This document shows positions 18,733 to 27,348 of a stretch of DNA of 64,000 nt, piece after piece; positions within the stretch are counted from its first letter, which is position 1; every line of letters begins with the position of its first letter. The notes beneath the pieces were generated by a model that searched no databases, was not told where the DNA came from, and saw nothing but the letters and a program-made list of their open reading frames with translations. Made by a program: the position numbers and the translations under genes. Origin of the DNA: Pseudomonadota bacterium (GTDB taxonomy: Bacteria; Pseudomonadota; Alphaproteobacteria; Rhizobiales; Hyphomicrobiaceae); contig JAFECG010000024.1 of the NCBI GenBank assembly GCA_018242215.1, positions 1 through 64,000 of the forward strand, in the 5' to 3' direction.

Positions 18733-19080
18733 ATGTACATTGCAATGAACCGCTTCAAAGTCGCACCGGGCGCAGAAAAGGATTTCGAACAAGTCTGGAT
18801 CACGCGCGAGGTGAACTTGCACAAGGAGCCGGGCTTCGTCTCGTTTCATCTGCTGCGCGGTCCGACCAAGGACGATCACGTCCTCTATTCTTCGCACACT
18901 GTCTGGCGTTCGTTCGCCGACTTCGAAGCCTGGACGAAGTCCGAGTCGTTCCGGAAATCGCATTCGGGCGCAGGCGGCTCCAAAAAGCTTTATCTCGGTC
19001 ACCCGGAGTTCGAAGGTTTCGAGGTCGTTCAGGAAGTCGGCCCCGATGGAACGAAGTCGGTGCTGGCGGCGGCTGAGTGA
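18733..19080 (+). CDS. Antibiotic-biosynthesis-monooxygenase-fold protein, probable haem-degrading enzyme
   Basis: This 115-aa protein has a dimeric alpha-beta ABM fold. MYIAMNRFKVAPGAEKDFE and the W-containing helix (FEQVWITRE) match the IsdG/HmoA-like group, with an Asn at position 6 as in that group. Downstream of hmuTUV and upstream of hutX, the likely role is cytosolic haem ring cleavage or handling. General quinol monooxygenase activity cannot be excluded from sequence alone. Confidence 0.75.
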   Translation: MYIAMNRFKVAPGAEKDFEQVWITREVNLHKEPGFVSFHLLRGPTKDDHVLYSSHTVWRSFADFEAWTKSESFRKSHSGAGGSKKLYLGHPEFEGFEVVQEVGPDGTKSVLAAAE

Positions 19081-19085
19081 GTCTC

Positions 19086-19607
19086 ATGACCGGCACAGCA
19101 GCCTCGGACACGTTGGCGCGGCCCCCTCTTCGAGAGCGGCTCGCCAATAACGCCGACGGAATTCTCGAGCAGATCGCACGCGAGTACGGTGTCAGCACAT
19201 TCGAAGTCGTCGAGGCGCTTCCTGCGGCGCATCGCACGATTTTTCCCGGAAGCGATTTCGAGCGGATATTGTCTGCGCTGACATCGTGGGGCTCGGTCGT
19301 TTTCATCGTGCACACACCCGAAATCGTCCTGGAATGCGAGGGCCCGATCCCGCCCGGGACATCCGGGCGCGGATATTTCAACCTGCATGGCGACAGTCCG
19401 ATTGGCGGGCATATCAAGGCCGAAAACTGCACATCCATCGCCTTCGTGATGCGGCCGTTCATGGGACGCGAGTCGCGCTCCATTCAATTTTTCAATGCGG
19501 CCGGAGAAGCGATGTTCAAGATTTTCGTTCGCCGCGATGAAAAACGCGAGATGATCGCGGAGCAGGTCAAACTGTTCGATGAGTTGCGTGGACGCCTCGC
19601 TGGCTGA
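19086..19607 (+). CDS. hutX: Haem utilisation cytosolic carrier protein HutX
   Basis: This is a protein of about 173 aa of the HutX/ChuX family. Typical stretches are ADGILEQIAREYGVSTFEVVEALP, the GYFNLHGDSPIGGHI segment and SIQFFNAAGEAMFKIFVRRDE. These proteins bind haem in the cytosol and deliver it to a degrading enzyme. ATG 19086 is chosen. An in-frame GTG at 19077 overlapping the previous stop (GTGA) is a real alternative. It is followed by a strong terminator. Confidence 0.92.
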   Translation: MTGTAASDTLARPPLRERLANNADGILEQIAREYGVSTFEVVEALPAAHRTIFPGSDFERILSALTSWGSVVFIVHTPEIVLECEGPIPPGTSGRGYFNLHGDSPIGGHIKAENCTSIAFVMRPFMGRESRSIQFFNAAGEAMFKIFVRRDEKREMIAEQVKLFDELRGRLAG

Positions 19608-19641
19608 GGCACGCAGATCCGGAGATGAACCGGGGGGAGAT

Positions 19642-19678
19642 CGGGCGGCGCGGATAAGACTGCGCCGCCCGTTTTTTT
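19642..19678 (+). terminator. Rho-independent terminator after hutX
   Basis: CGGGCGGCGC (19642-19651) pairs with GCGCCGCCCG (19662-19671). A 10-nt loop separates them and seven T residues follow. It lies between hutX and the convergent sensor kinase gene. Confidence 0.9.
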
Positions 19679-19701
19679 CCGCGACCACACGGCTGGTGTC
19701 G

Positions 19702-21075
19702 CTAGACGCTTGGAAATTTCACCTCAACTTTGAGACCTGGACCGCCGTCCGAAAGCTCAATCTTGGCGCCGTGGAGTTCGACGATCGCGGCGACCAGACT
19801 GAGGCCCAGGCCGCTGCCGTCGGTCGATCGTTCGCGTTCCAAACGGTAGAGCCGGCGAAACACGTTTTCCCGTTCGTGCTGAGGGATTCCGGGGCCCGTG
19901 TCCGTGACATCCACGATGAAGATGCCGGGACCGGAGGTCAGATGAAACTTGATCTCCGTTCCCTTGGGGCAGTGACGGATGGAATTCTCGACGAGATTGG
20001 CGAAGAGCTGCACGAGCAGTTCGCGATCGCCTCGTACCTGGGCCGGACCGGAGCAACCTGTCGTGTAGATCAGCCGGTCTCCCGCATCCTCGGCGACGAT
20101 ATCGTAGACATCGCGGACGTCCGCAAGGACGGTTGCCAAATCGACTGTGACGAAGCGGGATTTTCGAGCGCCCGCTTCGATCTGCGTGATGCGCAGCAAA
20201 GCATCGAACGTTTCGGTTATCGAGTCGATATCACCGAGCGCAGCGTCGATTGCCATCCGGGACTCGTCTTCATCGACCGCACCGCGGCGGGCGTCCTCCA
20301 GACGTTGGCGCAGCCGGCCCAACGGCTTTTTGAGGTCATGCGCGATATCCGACGACGATTGGTTCACGTTTTCGATCAGTCGTTGCAAATCCCCAAGCAT
20401 CTCGTTCACTTGCAACGCCACCTGATCGATGTCGTCGTGCAGGCCTGAGATGGGGACGCGAGCGGTAATCTCCCCGCCCGAGACGCGCGCCAGTGGCCGC
20501 GCGAATGCATCGATGCGGTGTTGCGTTTCCCGCGCGAAATAGGCTGCACACAATGCAATCGCCAGAAACGCCGCGAGCAGGCCGTAACCCAAAAGCTTTT
20601 GCAGGAAGGACTTCATCTGTTTGACTTCGCTGTTGTCGCTTCCGACCAACAGCTTGCCTTTAACGAGCGGCCTCCAAATCGCGAGGAACTCGTCGTCGGG
20701 TTCGCCTCGATCCAGCGTCAAAAACAGATCGGAGCGCTTCAAAGTCATCCATTGGTTCGAATCCTTGACGCCGCGAACGTTGCCCGCCAGAAAATTCCCC
20801 TTTTTATCGACGAGTTCCATGATGAAATCCGGATCGCGCACGGATTCACTTTCGCTCGCGACAAGCGCGACGAGATCATCGAAGGTTCGCTCACCGTCGA
20901 GCGCAGCGAGGGAATCGAGCGTCGTTTCCACGCGATCACGAATATCGGCGACGAGACGCGCGCTGGCGACAAGATAGACGACGGTGAAGAGCGTCAGAAT
21001 TGTCGTAATGAAAAAGAGAGAAAATGTTGCCGCCAAGCGAAACGGCGTGCGCTTCAGGAGATCACGAACCGTCAT
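19702..21075 (-). CDS. Two-component sensor histidine kinase
   Basis: This 457-aa kinase has transmembrane segments near residues 15-37 and 162-180 flanking a periplasmic sensor loop of about 120 aa. A HAMP region follows at about 180-232. The H-box DIAHDLKKPLG places the phospho-His at 246, and the ATPase domain has N (NLVENSIRH) and G (DTGPGIPQHE, GSGLGLSL) boxes. The sensed signal is unknown. Its start lies inside the 3' end of the response regulator gene (14-bp overlap), so the pair is co-translated. Confidence 0.93.
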   Translation of the reverse strand: MTVRDLLKRTPFRLAATFSLFFITTILTLFTVVYLVASARLVADIRDRVETTLDSLAALDGERTFDDLVALVASESESVRDPDFIMELVDKKGNFLAGNVRGVKDSNQWMTLKRSDLFLTLDRGEPDDEFLAIWRPLVKGKLLVGSDNSEVKQMKSFLQKLLGYGLLAAFLAIALCAAYFARETQHRIDAFARPLARVSGGEITARVPISGLHDDIDQVALQVNEMLGDLQRLIENVNQSSSDIAHDLKKPLGRLRQRLEDARRGAVDEDESRMAIDAALGDIDSITETFDALLRITQIEAGARKSRFVTVDLATVLADVRDVYDIVAEDAGDRLIYTTGCSGPAQVRGDRELLVQLFANLVENSIRHCPKGTEIKFHLTSGPGIFIVDVTDTGPGIPQHERENVFRRLYRLERERSTDGSGLGLSLVAAIVELHGAKIELSDGGPGLKVEVKFPSV

Positions 21076-21739
21076 GGACCGTGTATCCGCTCCCGCGAAT
21101 GGTATGGATCAACTCCTTGCGGTAAGGCTTGTCGATCTTGGCGCGAAGGCGCGAAATATGCGTTTCAACGACGCTCGTTTTCGGATCGAAATGGAAACTC
21201 CAGACACGCTCGAGAAGCATCGTGCGCGTGACGACGCGACCACGATTGCGCATCAGGACTTCCAGCAAACGAAATTCGCGGGGCTGCAGGTCGATCACAT
21301 CACCGCCGCGCGTCACCTTCCGGCTGACGAGATCGATCTCGAGATCGCCGACCTTGAGGCGCGTTTCCTCGCCCTTCGTATGGGGGCGGCGGGCCAGGGC
21401 GTTCACACGTGCGAGAAGCTCCGAGAAAGCGAACGGTTTCACCAGATAATCGTCGGCGCCCGCGTCCAATCCTTCGACACGGTCATCGACGCCTCCGAGC
21501 GCCGTCAGGAACAGGACCGGCACGCCGCGCCCGGCACTTCGTATCGTTTTGATGATGGCCAGTCCATCGAGGCTCGGGAGCATACGGTCGAGAATAATGA
21601 CGTCGTAATTTTCCGAGATCGCCTGGGCAACGGCATCCCTGCCGTCCGCCAGATGATCGACCGTGTGGCCCTCTTCCTCCAAGCCTTTCAAAATATACGC
21701 TGCCGTATTGGCATCGTCTTCAAGCAGGAGAATTCTCAT
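21062..21739 (-). CDS. OmpR/PhoB-family response regulator
   Basis: The start is ATG 21739 (MRILLLEDDANT), giving 225 aa. The receiver domain has the acidic pocket E7/D8/D9, phospho-acceptor Asp51 in VIILDRMLP, and the conserved Lys in DDYLVKPFAF. The C-terminal winged helix contains LQPREFRLLEVLMRNRG and the ETHISRLRAKID recognition region. It is the partner of the downstream kinase. Target genes are not identifiable here. Confidence 0.94.
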   Translation of the reverse strand: MRILLLEDDANTAAYILKGLEEEGHTVDHLADGRDAVAQAISENYDVIILDRMLPSLDGLAIIKTIRSAGRGVPVLFLTALGGVDDRVEGLDAGADDYLVKPFAFSELLARVNALARRPHTKGEETRLKVGDLEIDLVSRKVTRGGDVIDLQPREFRLLEVLMRNRGRVVTRTMLLERVWSFHFDPKTSVVETHISRLRAKIDKPYRKELIHTIRGSGYTVHDGS

Positions 21740-21841
21740 GCTTCTCGCCTCGCGCTTTGCGAATCCGGCAGTCAGCATACCGCCTCACGGGCGTCATTTA
21801 GTCTATGACGCCACGGAAGCGCGAGCGTCCGTTTGCGCGTT

Positions 21842-21866
21842 ACAAAAATTTTAGGCGTGCACGCCT
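21842..21866 (-). terminator. Intrinsic terminator of the Bcr/CflA exporter gene
   Basis: AGGCGTGCACGCCT (21853-21866) is a perfect palindrome that touches the stop codon of the exporter gene. On the minus strand it is followed by AAAATTTTTG. The stem is short (5 bp with a TGCA loop), so efficiency may be moderate. Confidence 0.55.
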
Positions 21867-23134
21867 CATGCTGGGCGGTTCCGGCCGAAGAGACCTGCGG
21901 TGCCCTCGATGCCCCAAACAATCGATCCGGCAAGGAGACTGCAGATCGCAAAGCCAGCGGCAATCGGGATGATCGAGCCGTCAAAGGCGTGCGCAACCAG
22001 CCCGCCGGCGACCGCCCCGACTGCGGTGCTGAGCGCGCCGACGATGGATGATGCCATTCCGGCATTATGGCCTTGCGGCTCCATCGCGATCGCATTGAAA
22101 TTCGGTGCAATCAGGCCAAAGAGAAAAAAGCTTATGCCGACGGCGATTGCAAACGTCGCGAAACCCGCTGCGCCTACTTCTGCCAACCACGTCAGCGCCG
22201 CGGAAACGGCGATAAATCCCAATAAAGCTGTGTGAGAGACGCGCCGCATTCCGAGGTGCCCGACGAGCTTCGCATTGAGGAACGATGCAAACGCGATCGC
22301 CGATGCAATCGCGCCGAAGACGATCGGAAAATCGTCACCTATTCCGAACACCTCGACAAAGACCTGTTGCGCGCTTGCGACGTAGGACAACAAACAGCCG
22401 AACATAAAGCCCCCTGCTGCTCCGTAGCCTACAGTTTGCGGGTTGAAGATTGCGGTCAGCAGCGCCTGATGGACGGTCATGGCGCGTTCCACGCCTCGCG
22501 CTGCGCCCGCTGTTTCCGGTAGCCGCGCGCCTGCCCATAACGCCGCAATTGACGCCATGACCAACAATACAAAGAAGATCCAGTGCCAATTTCCGACATG
22601 GACGAGCGCTTGGCCAACGGACGGCGCCAAAACAGGAATGGTAATAAAAACCATCATTGCGAATGACATTACGCGCGCCATTTGGCGACCCGCGTAGAGG
22701 TCGCGGACAACTGCAATTGCGATGATTCGCGGGGATGCCGCTCCGATTCCTTGGACGAGCCTTGCGACCAACAACATCTCGAAGGACCCGGCCCAAAGCG
22801 CGCCGATCGTTCCGAAAATGAAAACGACAAGGCCGAGCATCAAAATCGGCTTACGGCCGTAGTGATCCGATAGCGGTCCAAAGATGATTTGGCCCGCCGC
22901 AAAACCCGCCATATACAAAATCACGATGAGCTGGCGATCGTTTTCATTTGCCACGCCGAAGCTCGAAGCAATTTCAGGCAACGCCGGCAACATGATATCG
23001 ATCGACATCGCCGTCATTGCCATGAGGCAAGCCGTCAAGCAGACGAATTCGACGAAGGAAATCGAAAGCAGAAGAGGTGACGAATCCGGACGCGATGACG
23101 CCGCAGTCTGTTCTGGGCGTACGGATGTGGACAT
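21866..23134 (-). CDS. Bcr/CflA-family MFS drug exporter
   Basis: This 422-aa protein has twelve predicted membrane helices. The MFS motif between TM2 and TM3 is FGPLSDHYGRKPILMLGLV, and the antiporter-type motif appears as VARLVQGIGAASPRIIA. LPEIASSFGVANENDRQLIVILYMAGF is the typical Bcr/CflA N-terminal signature region. The family exports drugs or metabolites by proton antiport; the substrate is unknown. It is a single gene with its own terminator. Confidence 0.88.
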   Translation of the reverse strand: MSTSVRPEQTAASSRPDSSPLLLSISFVEFVCLTACLMAMTAMSIDIMLPALPEIASSFGVANENDRQLIVILYMAGFAAGQIIFGPLSDHYGRKPILMLGLVVFIFGTIGALWAGSFEMLLVARLVQGIGAASPRIIAIAVVRDLYAGRQMARVMSFAMMVFITIPVLAPSVGQALVHVGNWHWIFFVLLVMASIAALWAGARLPETAGAARGVERAMTVHQALLTAIFNPQTVGYGAAGGFMFGCLLSYVASAQQVFVEVFGIGDDFPIVFGAIASAIAFASFLNAKLVGHLGMRRVSHTALLGFIAVSAALTWLAEVGAAGFATFAIAVGISFFLFGLIAPNFNAIAMEPQGHNAGMASSIVGALSTAVGAVAGGLVAHAFDGSIIPIAAGFAICSLLAGSIVWGIEGTAGLFGRNRPA

Positions 23135-23625
23135 TCATTTTCCTTGACGTGACGATTTTCTTGCGCAAGCCCCGTATGCGAGCGCTAGGCCCGGTTCGAA
23201 GCGGAATCTGATATATGTGATACTTGGCGCGGTCGCGCCGGTTACCATGCAGGATTTGCATCGTCATCATATTTTTCCGCGATGCACTTTCTCGGCTTAA
23301 ACGTTTCGATTCGGGCGATGAGTTTGGAAGTTCTCTAAATGGATCCCATGGCGCTGCTGATGGAGTCTACGCGAGACTCGGCGGCACTCTCGCATGGTCG
23401 ATTCGTCAATGAATACCTTTAGACGACAAGGCGTTGTCCGACGTCGAACCGTTTACGACCAATCTCGGAAAATCGCTGCGTACAGATGATCGCCTCGCGG
23501 CTATGTGGGCGTCCATCTCCGGAATGCCCGGCATCTTTCAAATGTAATGGGAATAGCTGACGTGCGCATTGACTTGAGGGGTCCTTGCCGAAAATACTCT
23601 CGTTTATAACAACTGGGGCGCGGTT
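23135..23625. other. Intergenic region (491 bp) between exporter and NYN gene
   Basis: I see no RNA gene or hairpin. A plus-strand frame runs from about 23224 through a TGA at 23410-23412 and continues in the same frame to a TAA at 23545-23547 (its tail reads SLRTDDRLAAMWASISGMPG). This could be a decayed small gene, but no family is recognised, so it is left uncalled. Confidence 0.35.
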
Positions 23626-24177
23626 ATGAATTTTTATCCGACGGAGCGTGTCGCATTATTCATCGACGGCGCCAATCTCTATGCGACGGCGAAGGCTCTT
23701 GGTTTCGATATCGATTACAAAAAGCTGCTCCGTTTTTTTCGCGGGAGAGCCGTGCTCATACGAGCCCTGTACTACACTGCGCTGGCGGATGAGCAGGAAT
23801 ATTCTTCCATTCGTCCGTTGATCGACTGGCTCGACTACAATGGCTTCTCGATGGTCACGAAGCCGTCGAAGGAGTTCGTGGACAGTGCGGGACGCAGAAA
23901 GATCAAGGGCAATATGGATATCGAGCTGGCCGTCGATGCGATGCGGCTGGCGGGCGTCATTGATCACGTGGTGATCTTTTCGGGCGATGGGGATTTTCGC
24001 AGCCTCGTTGCGGCCCTTCAGCAGATGGGCAAACGCGTCAGCGTCCTCTCCACTCTACAAACGCAGCCACCGATGATCGCAGATGAGCTGCGGCGGCAGG
24101 CAGACCAATTCGTGGATCTTGCGGATCTCGAAAAGGAATTTGCACGCAGTCACGTGGCGGCACCGATTGCGCCGTGA
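23626..24177 (+). CDS. NYN-domain (LabA/DUF88-like) putative ribonuclease
   Basis: This 183-aa protein has a PIN-like NYN fold. Acidic positions are clear: VALFIDGANLY with Asp14, KGNMDIELAVDAM in the middle, and VIFSGDGDF towards the C-terminal third. Such proteins are metal-dependent RNases or RNA-binding regulators. It is a single gene with no partner. The region after about residue 160 is short and lacks an added RNA-binding domain. Confidence 0.88.
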   Translation: MNFYPTERVALFIDGANLYATAKALGFDIDYKKLLRFFRGRAVLIRALYYTALADEQEYSSIRPLIDWLDYNGFSMVTKPSKEFVDSAGRRKIKGNMDIELAVDAMRLAGVIDHVVIFSGDGDFRSLVAALQQMGKRVSVLSTLQTQPPMIADELRRQADQFVDLADLEKEFARSHVAAPIAP

Positions 24178-24253
24178 TCTCCGCTTTCACGTGATCATTC
24201 GCACCGTTACCGAGGGCGGCGGTCGTCTTCGTCATGCGCCGCCGACTCGGCCT

Positions 24254-24541
24254 TCAGTGTTTACTTCCCGGATTTGACGTCTTGATCGGTTCGGCGTCGC
24301 CCAGCACCGCGGAGTGTCTTTCGCCGGGAAACTTGGCGGAGGTGTCCATCGTCGCCGGCGGAATGATTGGCTTCTGAACGATCGGCAATGGCGTTGCGTC
24401 GCTCGGCCGCTCGCGAACAATGACGTACCAGCCACCAAATGCCGCTATCGCCAACAAAACAAGAATAACGGCACCTGAATTACCCGTGTCCGGCGGGGGC
24501 ACCGGACGGCTGTCTCGATGGGGAAAGTCAGAGCCTGTCAC
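24254..24541 (-). CDS. Hypothetical single-pass membrane protein
   Basis: This is a 95-aa protein. A short Pro-rich cytoplasmic N-terminus precedes one membrane helix (AVILVLLAIAAFGGWYVIV, about residues 24-42). A Pro-rich tail follows. The overall pattern is common in small envelope proteins, but I recognise no family. It is convergent with the NYN gene, 76 bp apart. Confidence 0.55.
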   Translation of the reverse strand: MTGSDFPHRDSRPVPPPDTGNSGAVILVLLAIAAFGGWYVIVRERPSDATPLPIVQKPIIPPATMDTSAKFPGERHSAVLGDAEPIKTSNPGSKH

Positions 24542-24930
24542 GAGCGGGAACTTTCAAATGCCGACTTGGCACCACTCTCAGTATTTTCCCGGAAGAGACC
24601 GGAGATCCCTTTCCGCAGAGCTTCATCCTACATCATTGGTAATATGAAGTCGGAGTCTGGGTTTCAATACCTGCCGGTCGAGCCTGTACGTTTATCACAC
24701 GAAGCTCAAACGTATCGCCGGATTGAACTCGTTAAATTGTAACGTTCATGATGCTTTGACGCGCACTCGAAAGGGCCGAAAAAATTCGTCGAACGTCTTT
24801 CTGTGTCGTTGCTATGGGAACGTCATCCGATGATGGTCTACAATACCGACGGGACAAAACGGCGGTATCGGGCAACATATCTTGAGCCGGCCACTTGTCG
24901 AGGAAGCTTTGCTTCAGGTTCGGATTCCGG
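24542..24930. other. Intergenic region (389 bp), nothing recognised
   Basis: This spacer is relatively AT-rich for the window. No frame has a credible ribosome-binding site and codon pattern, and no hairpin or RNA gene is visible. Confidence 0.35.
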
Positions 24931-25113
24931 TCAGTTGGCGATGTGCTTATCAAATGGCGTATTCAAGAGTGCTTTCTCGACGGCACTCTTTAATCCGGTC
25001 AGCGCCTTGTGAAGGACGATCAGAAGCTCGCGGTCAGCATCGGAAAGATCCGTCTGCACGCCTTCTTCGACGGCGCGGCATAGCTCCAAAAAGTTTAGTC
25101 GATCTGTAGCCAT
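24931..25113 (-). CDS. Small hypothetical protein (60 aa)
   Basis: The start is chosen at ATG 25113 (MATDRLNFLELCRAVEE) because TGGAGC, a good ribosome-binding site, lies 5-10 nt upstream. The frame is open 33 codons further. The short helical sequence, rich in Leu, Glu and Lys, looks like a small regulatory or dimerising protein. No family is recognised. It is the gene downstream of the LuxR-type regulator's 3' side, on the same strand. Confidence 0.5.
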   Translation of the reverse strand: MATDRLNFLELCRAVEEGVQTDLSDADRELLIVLHKALTGLKSAVEKALLNTPFDKHIAN

Positions 25114-25283
25114 AAAAGCTCCATCGAATAAAACAGACGACCGTCTGATCATAAGACGTCGTTCGAAATAAAAACGGCGCGCATCAATCTTTTCGCCAAA
25201 CGCTATTTGCAACGATTATGCTCTGGATTTTACTATGGTGATTCCGTGAATGCCATGGTCCAAATATGCCAAATTCGTGCGCG

Positions 25284-26372
25284 CTAAGCCTTTCGTTGTA
25301 AAAGCCATGCGACCAGTGCCGCCTGGCGATTTGTTCCGGTTTTCGCGAAAAGCGCCGCGAGCTGTTTTCGCGCCGTATTAATCGATATGCCCGTCTGATC
25401 GCAAAAATCGGAAAGCGCCTGTCCCGTTAGAAGCGCTTTCGCGAGCCGTGTTTCCGCCGCCGTGAACTGAGCGCCCGTGAGATCGACCGGACCCCCGGGC
25501 TTCGGCAGGAGGAGGACCAGAGCGCGGCGCGGATCGACAGCAGGAAGCCTCAATACGACAATCGACACCCCCCCATCACCTAATGGCGGACGACAATGAA
25601 CGGGACCGCCAATGGGCGCCTGGCGATGAAACACGGAATCGACGGCCACCATGAACGCAGCCTGGCCTTCGGGCTCCCGGACGCGCAATTTCCCAAGAGG
25701 ATCGATTGTCAGAAGTCGCCCCTCTTTCAAGACCATTTCAGCGTGGAGATTGATGGATTTTACGGCACGGCTTTCGGAAATGAGCATTGCGCCGCAGGAA
25801 AATTCTGCGGGGAGCGCCATTCGCGCGTACGGAGGCCGCGAAACTCTAGACAATGCAACGGCGCGTTTGAGGTGCGGTGCAAGGAGTTCCAGTTGCTGAG
25901 TGTAGCGTTCAACGTTGCTCGCGAGATTTCTCTCGCTCGGCGCAACTGCCAGGACGACCATGGTGTGGCCGTCGTTATATGCGGTGCAGCCCAAGTGATC
26001 CGGCGTGATGCCCTGAGGACGCATCCAATCGTTATAGAACTCCGTTCGCAGAGCTTCGTCTTTACTCAAAACGGCTATGGCAGGCCGGACCTGAAGGATG
26101 GGAAGTTTTTCGAAAGTCTGAACGGGATAGGGATTACGGTTCGAGAAATGTTCCTGATAGCTCGCCAGGTAATCGGCTTCGAGACCGAAAGTGTACGCAA
26201 TGGGCGTGGTCTGAGTCTCGATATCGAAAAAATGGAGTACGCCGTTCGCTCCATCAAAAGGTTTCATCAGACCCTGGAGAAATACGGGCCATTGCTCTTC
26301 GTCCAAAGCAGCGCCGTAGAGCAAATCCAGAAGCCACGGCAAATCCTGCGCAATGAAAGCGCTCAAGGTCAT
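25284..26372 (-). CDS. LuxR-family helix-turn-helix transcriptional regulator
   Basis: This is a 362-aa protein. The C-terminal about 65 residues (FTAAETRLAKALLTGQALSDF, then ISINTARKQLAALFAKTGTNRQAALVAWL) form a LuxR/GerE-type HTH. The N-terminal 280 residues are a ligand-sensing region without a recognisable response-regulator receiver or clear autoinducer-binding signature. The effector is unknown. It stands alone, so target genes cannot be guessed. Confidence 0.85.
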   Translation of the reverse strand: MTLSAFIAQDLPWLLDLLYGAALDEEQWPVFLQGLMKPFDGANGVLHFFDIETQTTPIAYTFGLEADYLASYQEHFSNRNPYPVQTFEKLPILQVRPAIAVLSKDEALRTEFYNDWMRPQGITPDHLGCTAYNDGHTMVVLAVAPSERNLASNVERYTQQLELLAPHLKRAVALSRVSRPPYARMALPAEFSCGAMLISESRAVKSINLHAEMVLKEGRLLTIDPLGKLRVREPEGQAAFMVAVDSVFHRQAPIGGPVHCRPPLGDGGVSIVVLRLPAVDPRRALVLLLPKPGGPVDLTGAQFTAAETRLAKALLTGQALSDFCDQTGISINTARKQLAALFAKTGTNRQAALVAWLLQRKA

Positions 26373-26591
26373 AATCGAAAAACTTCATACACACAGAAAT
26401 GGTGGCTCGGCGGGGAGCGAAAATTATTGTGCGAGATTGGCTAGGCCTGAATTGAAATGCAATAGCCCTCACGCGCCGATCATTTGTGACACGATCGTGA
26501 ATGACATTTTGTTATTGGACTGTGTTACGGCGCCGTTGTCGCGTCAAACGAACCGGTGATCGAGATCAAAACTTAGACTGCGCCGTCTTTT

Positions 26592-26957
26592 TTATTTCGT
26601 AGCCGGTGCCAATTCGTGGTCCAGGTCGAAGGCTTTGCAGCCGCCCGCTTGTAACAAGGCATTCACGCCGTCAGCATCATAGCGCAGTTCCGAAATCTGA
26701 GCCGATCGCTTTTCTCCGGAGTCGCTCCGGCCTCCCAGCATATTGAACAGGGATGCGTTTCCGCTGTCCGTCGTTGCCTGGAGAGCCTTTATCCGATTGA
26801 TATGATCACTCACATACGCTCTCGGAGCGGCGCACGGATCTGGGTCTGATTTCTGGACGGCATGGCGCTTTTTTGACCAAGCGGGGTTTGCGGTGCTGAG
26901 AAATGTGAGCGCGACCAGAGAAAAAAGGATCAGAGATAAAAACCCTCGGCCCCGCAT
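26592..26957 (-). CDS. Hypothetical secreted protein
   Basis: This is a 121-aa protein with a clear Sec signal peptide (residues 1 to about 28, hydrophobic SLILFSLVALTFL, ending NPAWS). The mature part has two Cys (DPCAAPRA and GGCKAFDLD) that could form a disulphide. No family is recognised. It is transcribed away from mprF. Confidence 0.6.
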   Translation of the reverse strand: MRGRGFLSLILFSLVALTFLSTANPAWSKKRHAVQKSDPDPCAAPRAYVSDHINRIKALQATTDSGNASLFNMLGGRSDSGEKRSAQISELRYDADGVNALLQAGGCKAFDLDHELAPATK

Positions 26958-27348
26958 TCCGTCTCCCCCGGCTTTCCCACGAAGCTACTCAGCACCCCCA
27001 AGCGGAAATAATATCGTGTGGCGCCGCGGCGTCTCAATAGGCTCGATGGTCGAGTTTGGGGAGAACCAACTTCCCGACGAAAGACCGCGAAAGCCTGCTC
27101 GTTCGAATCTCGACGCAAAACTCTGGGTTTCGGAGCTCTACGATGTTCGTTTCCCGAGCGCGGCCGACAGCCGGTGTTCGGCGCGACCTTGGTCCGGCAT
27201 GAAACTGGAAGGCATTGACCGACCAGCGACTTTTCGGGCGTTCTAGAAAGCCTTGGTAGATTACCAAAGCCTAAGTTCAACTGGCGTCGACACCGCTATA
27301 GCAGGATCCTTCGGTGGCGGTGCTCGGAAAATTCGGACGGTATTTGGA
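26958..27348. promoter_or_regulatory. Upstream region of mprF with a small palindrome
   Basis: This 391-bp divergent spacer lies between the secreted protein and mprF. TTGGTA (27253-27258) and TACCAA (27262-27267) form a 6-bp inverted repeat with a 3-bp centre, a candidate operator about 80 bp upstream of the mprF start. A TTG at 27253 is in frame with mprF but has a weaker case than ATG 27349. No other feature is seen. Confidence 0.35.

Noticed and set aside
19702-21739. Two-component pair considered as ChvG/ChvI or an iron-responsive system
   Set aside because: The sensor loop and regulator do not show diagnostic features of either, and no target box was found, so only the general family is called.
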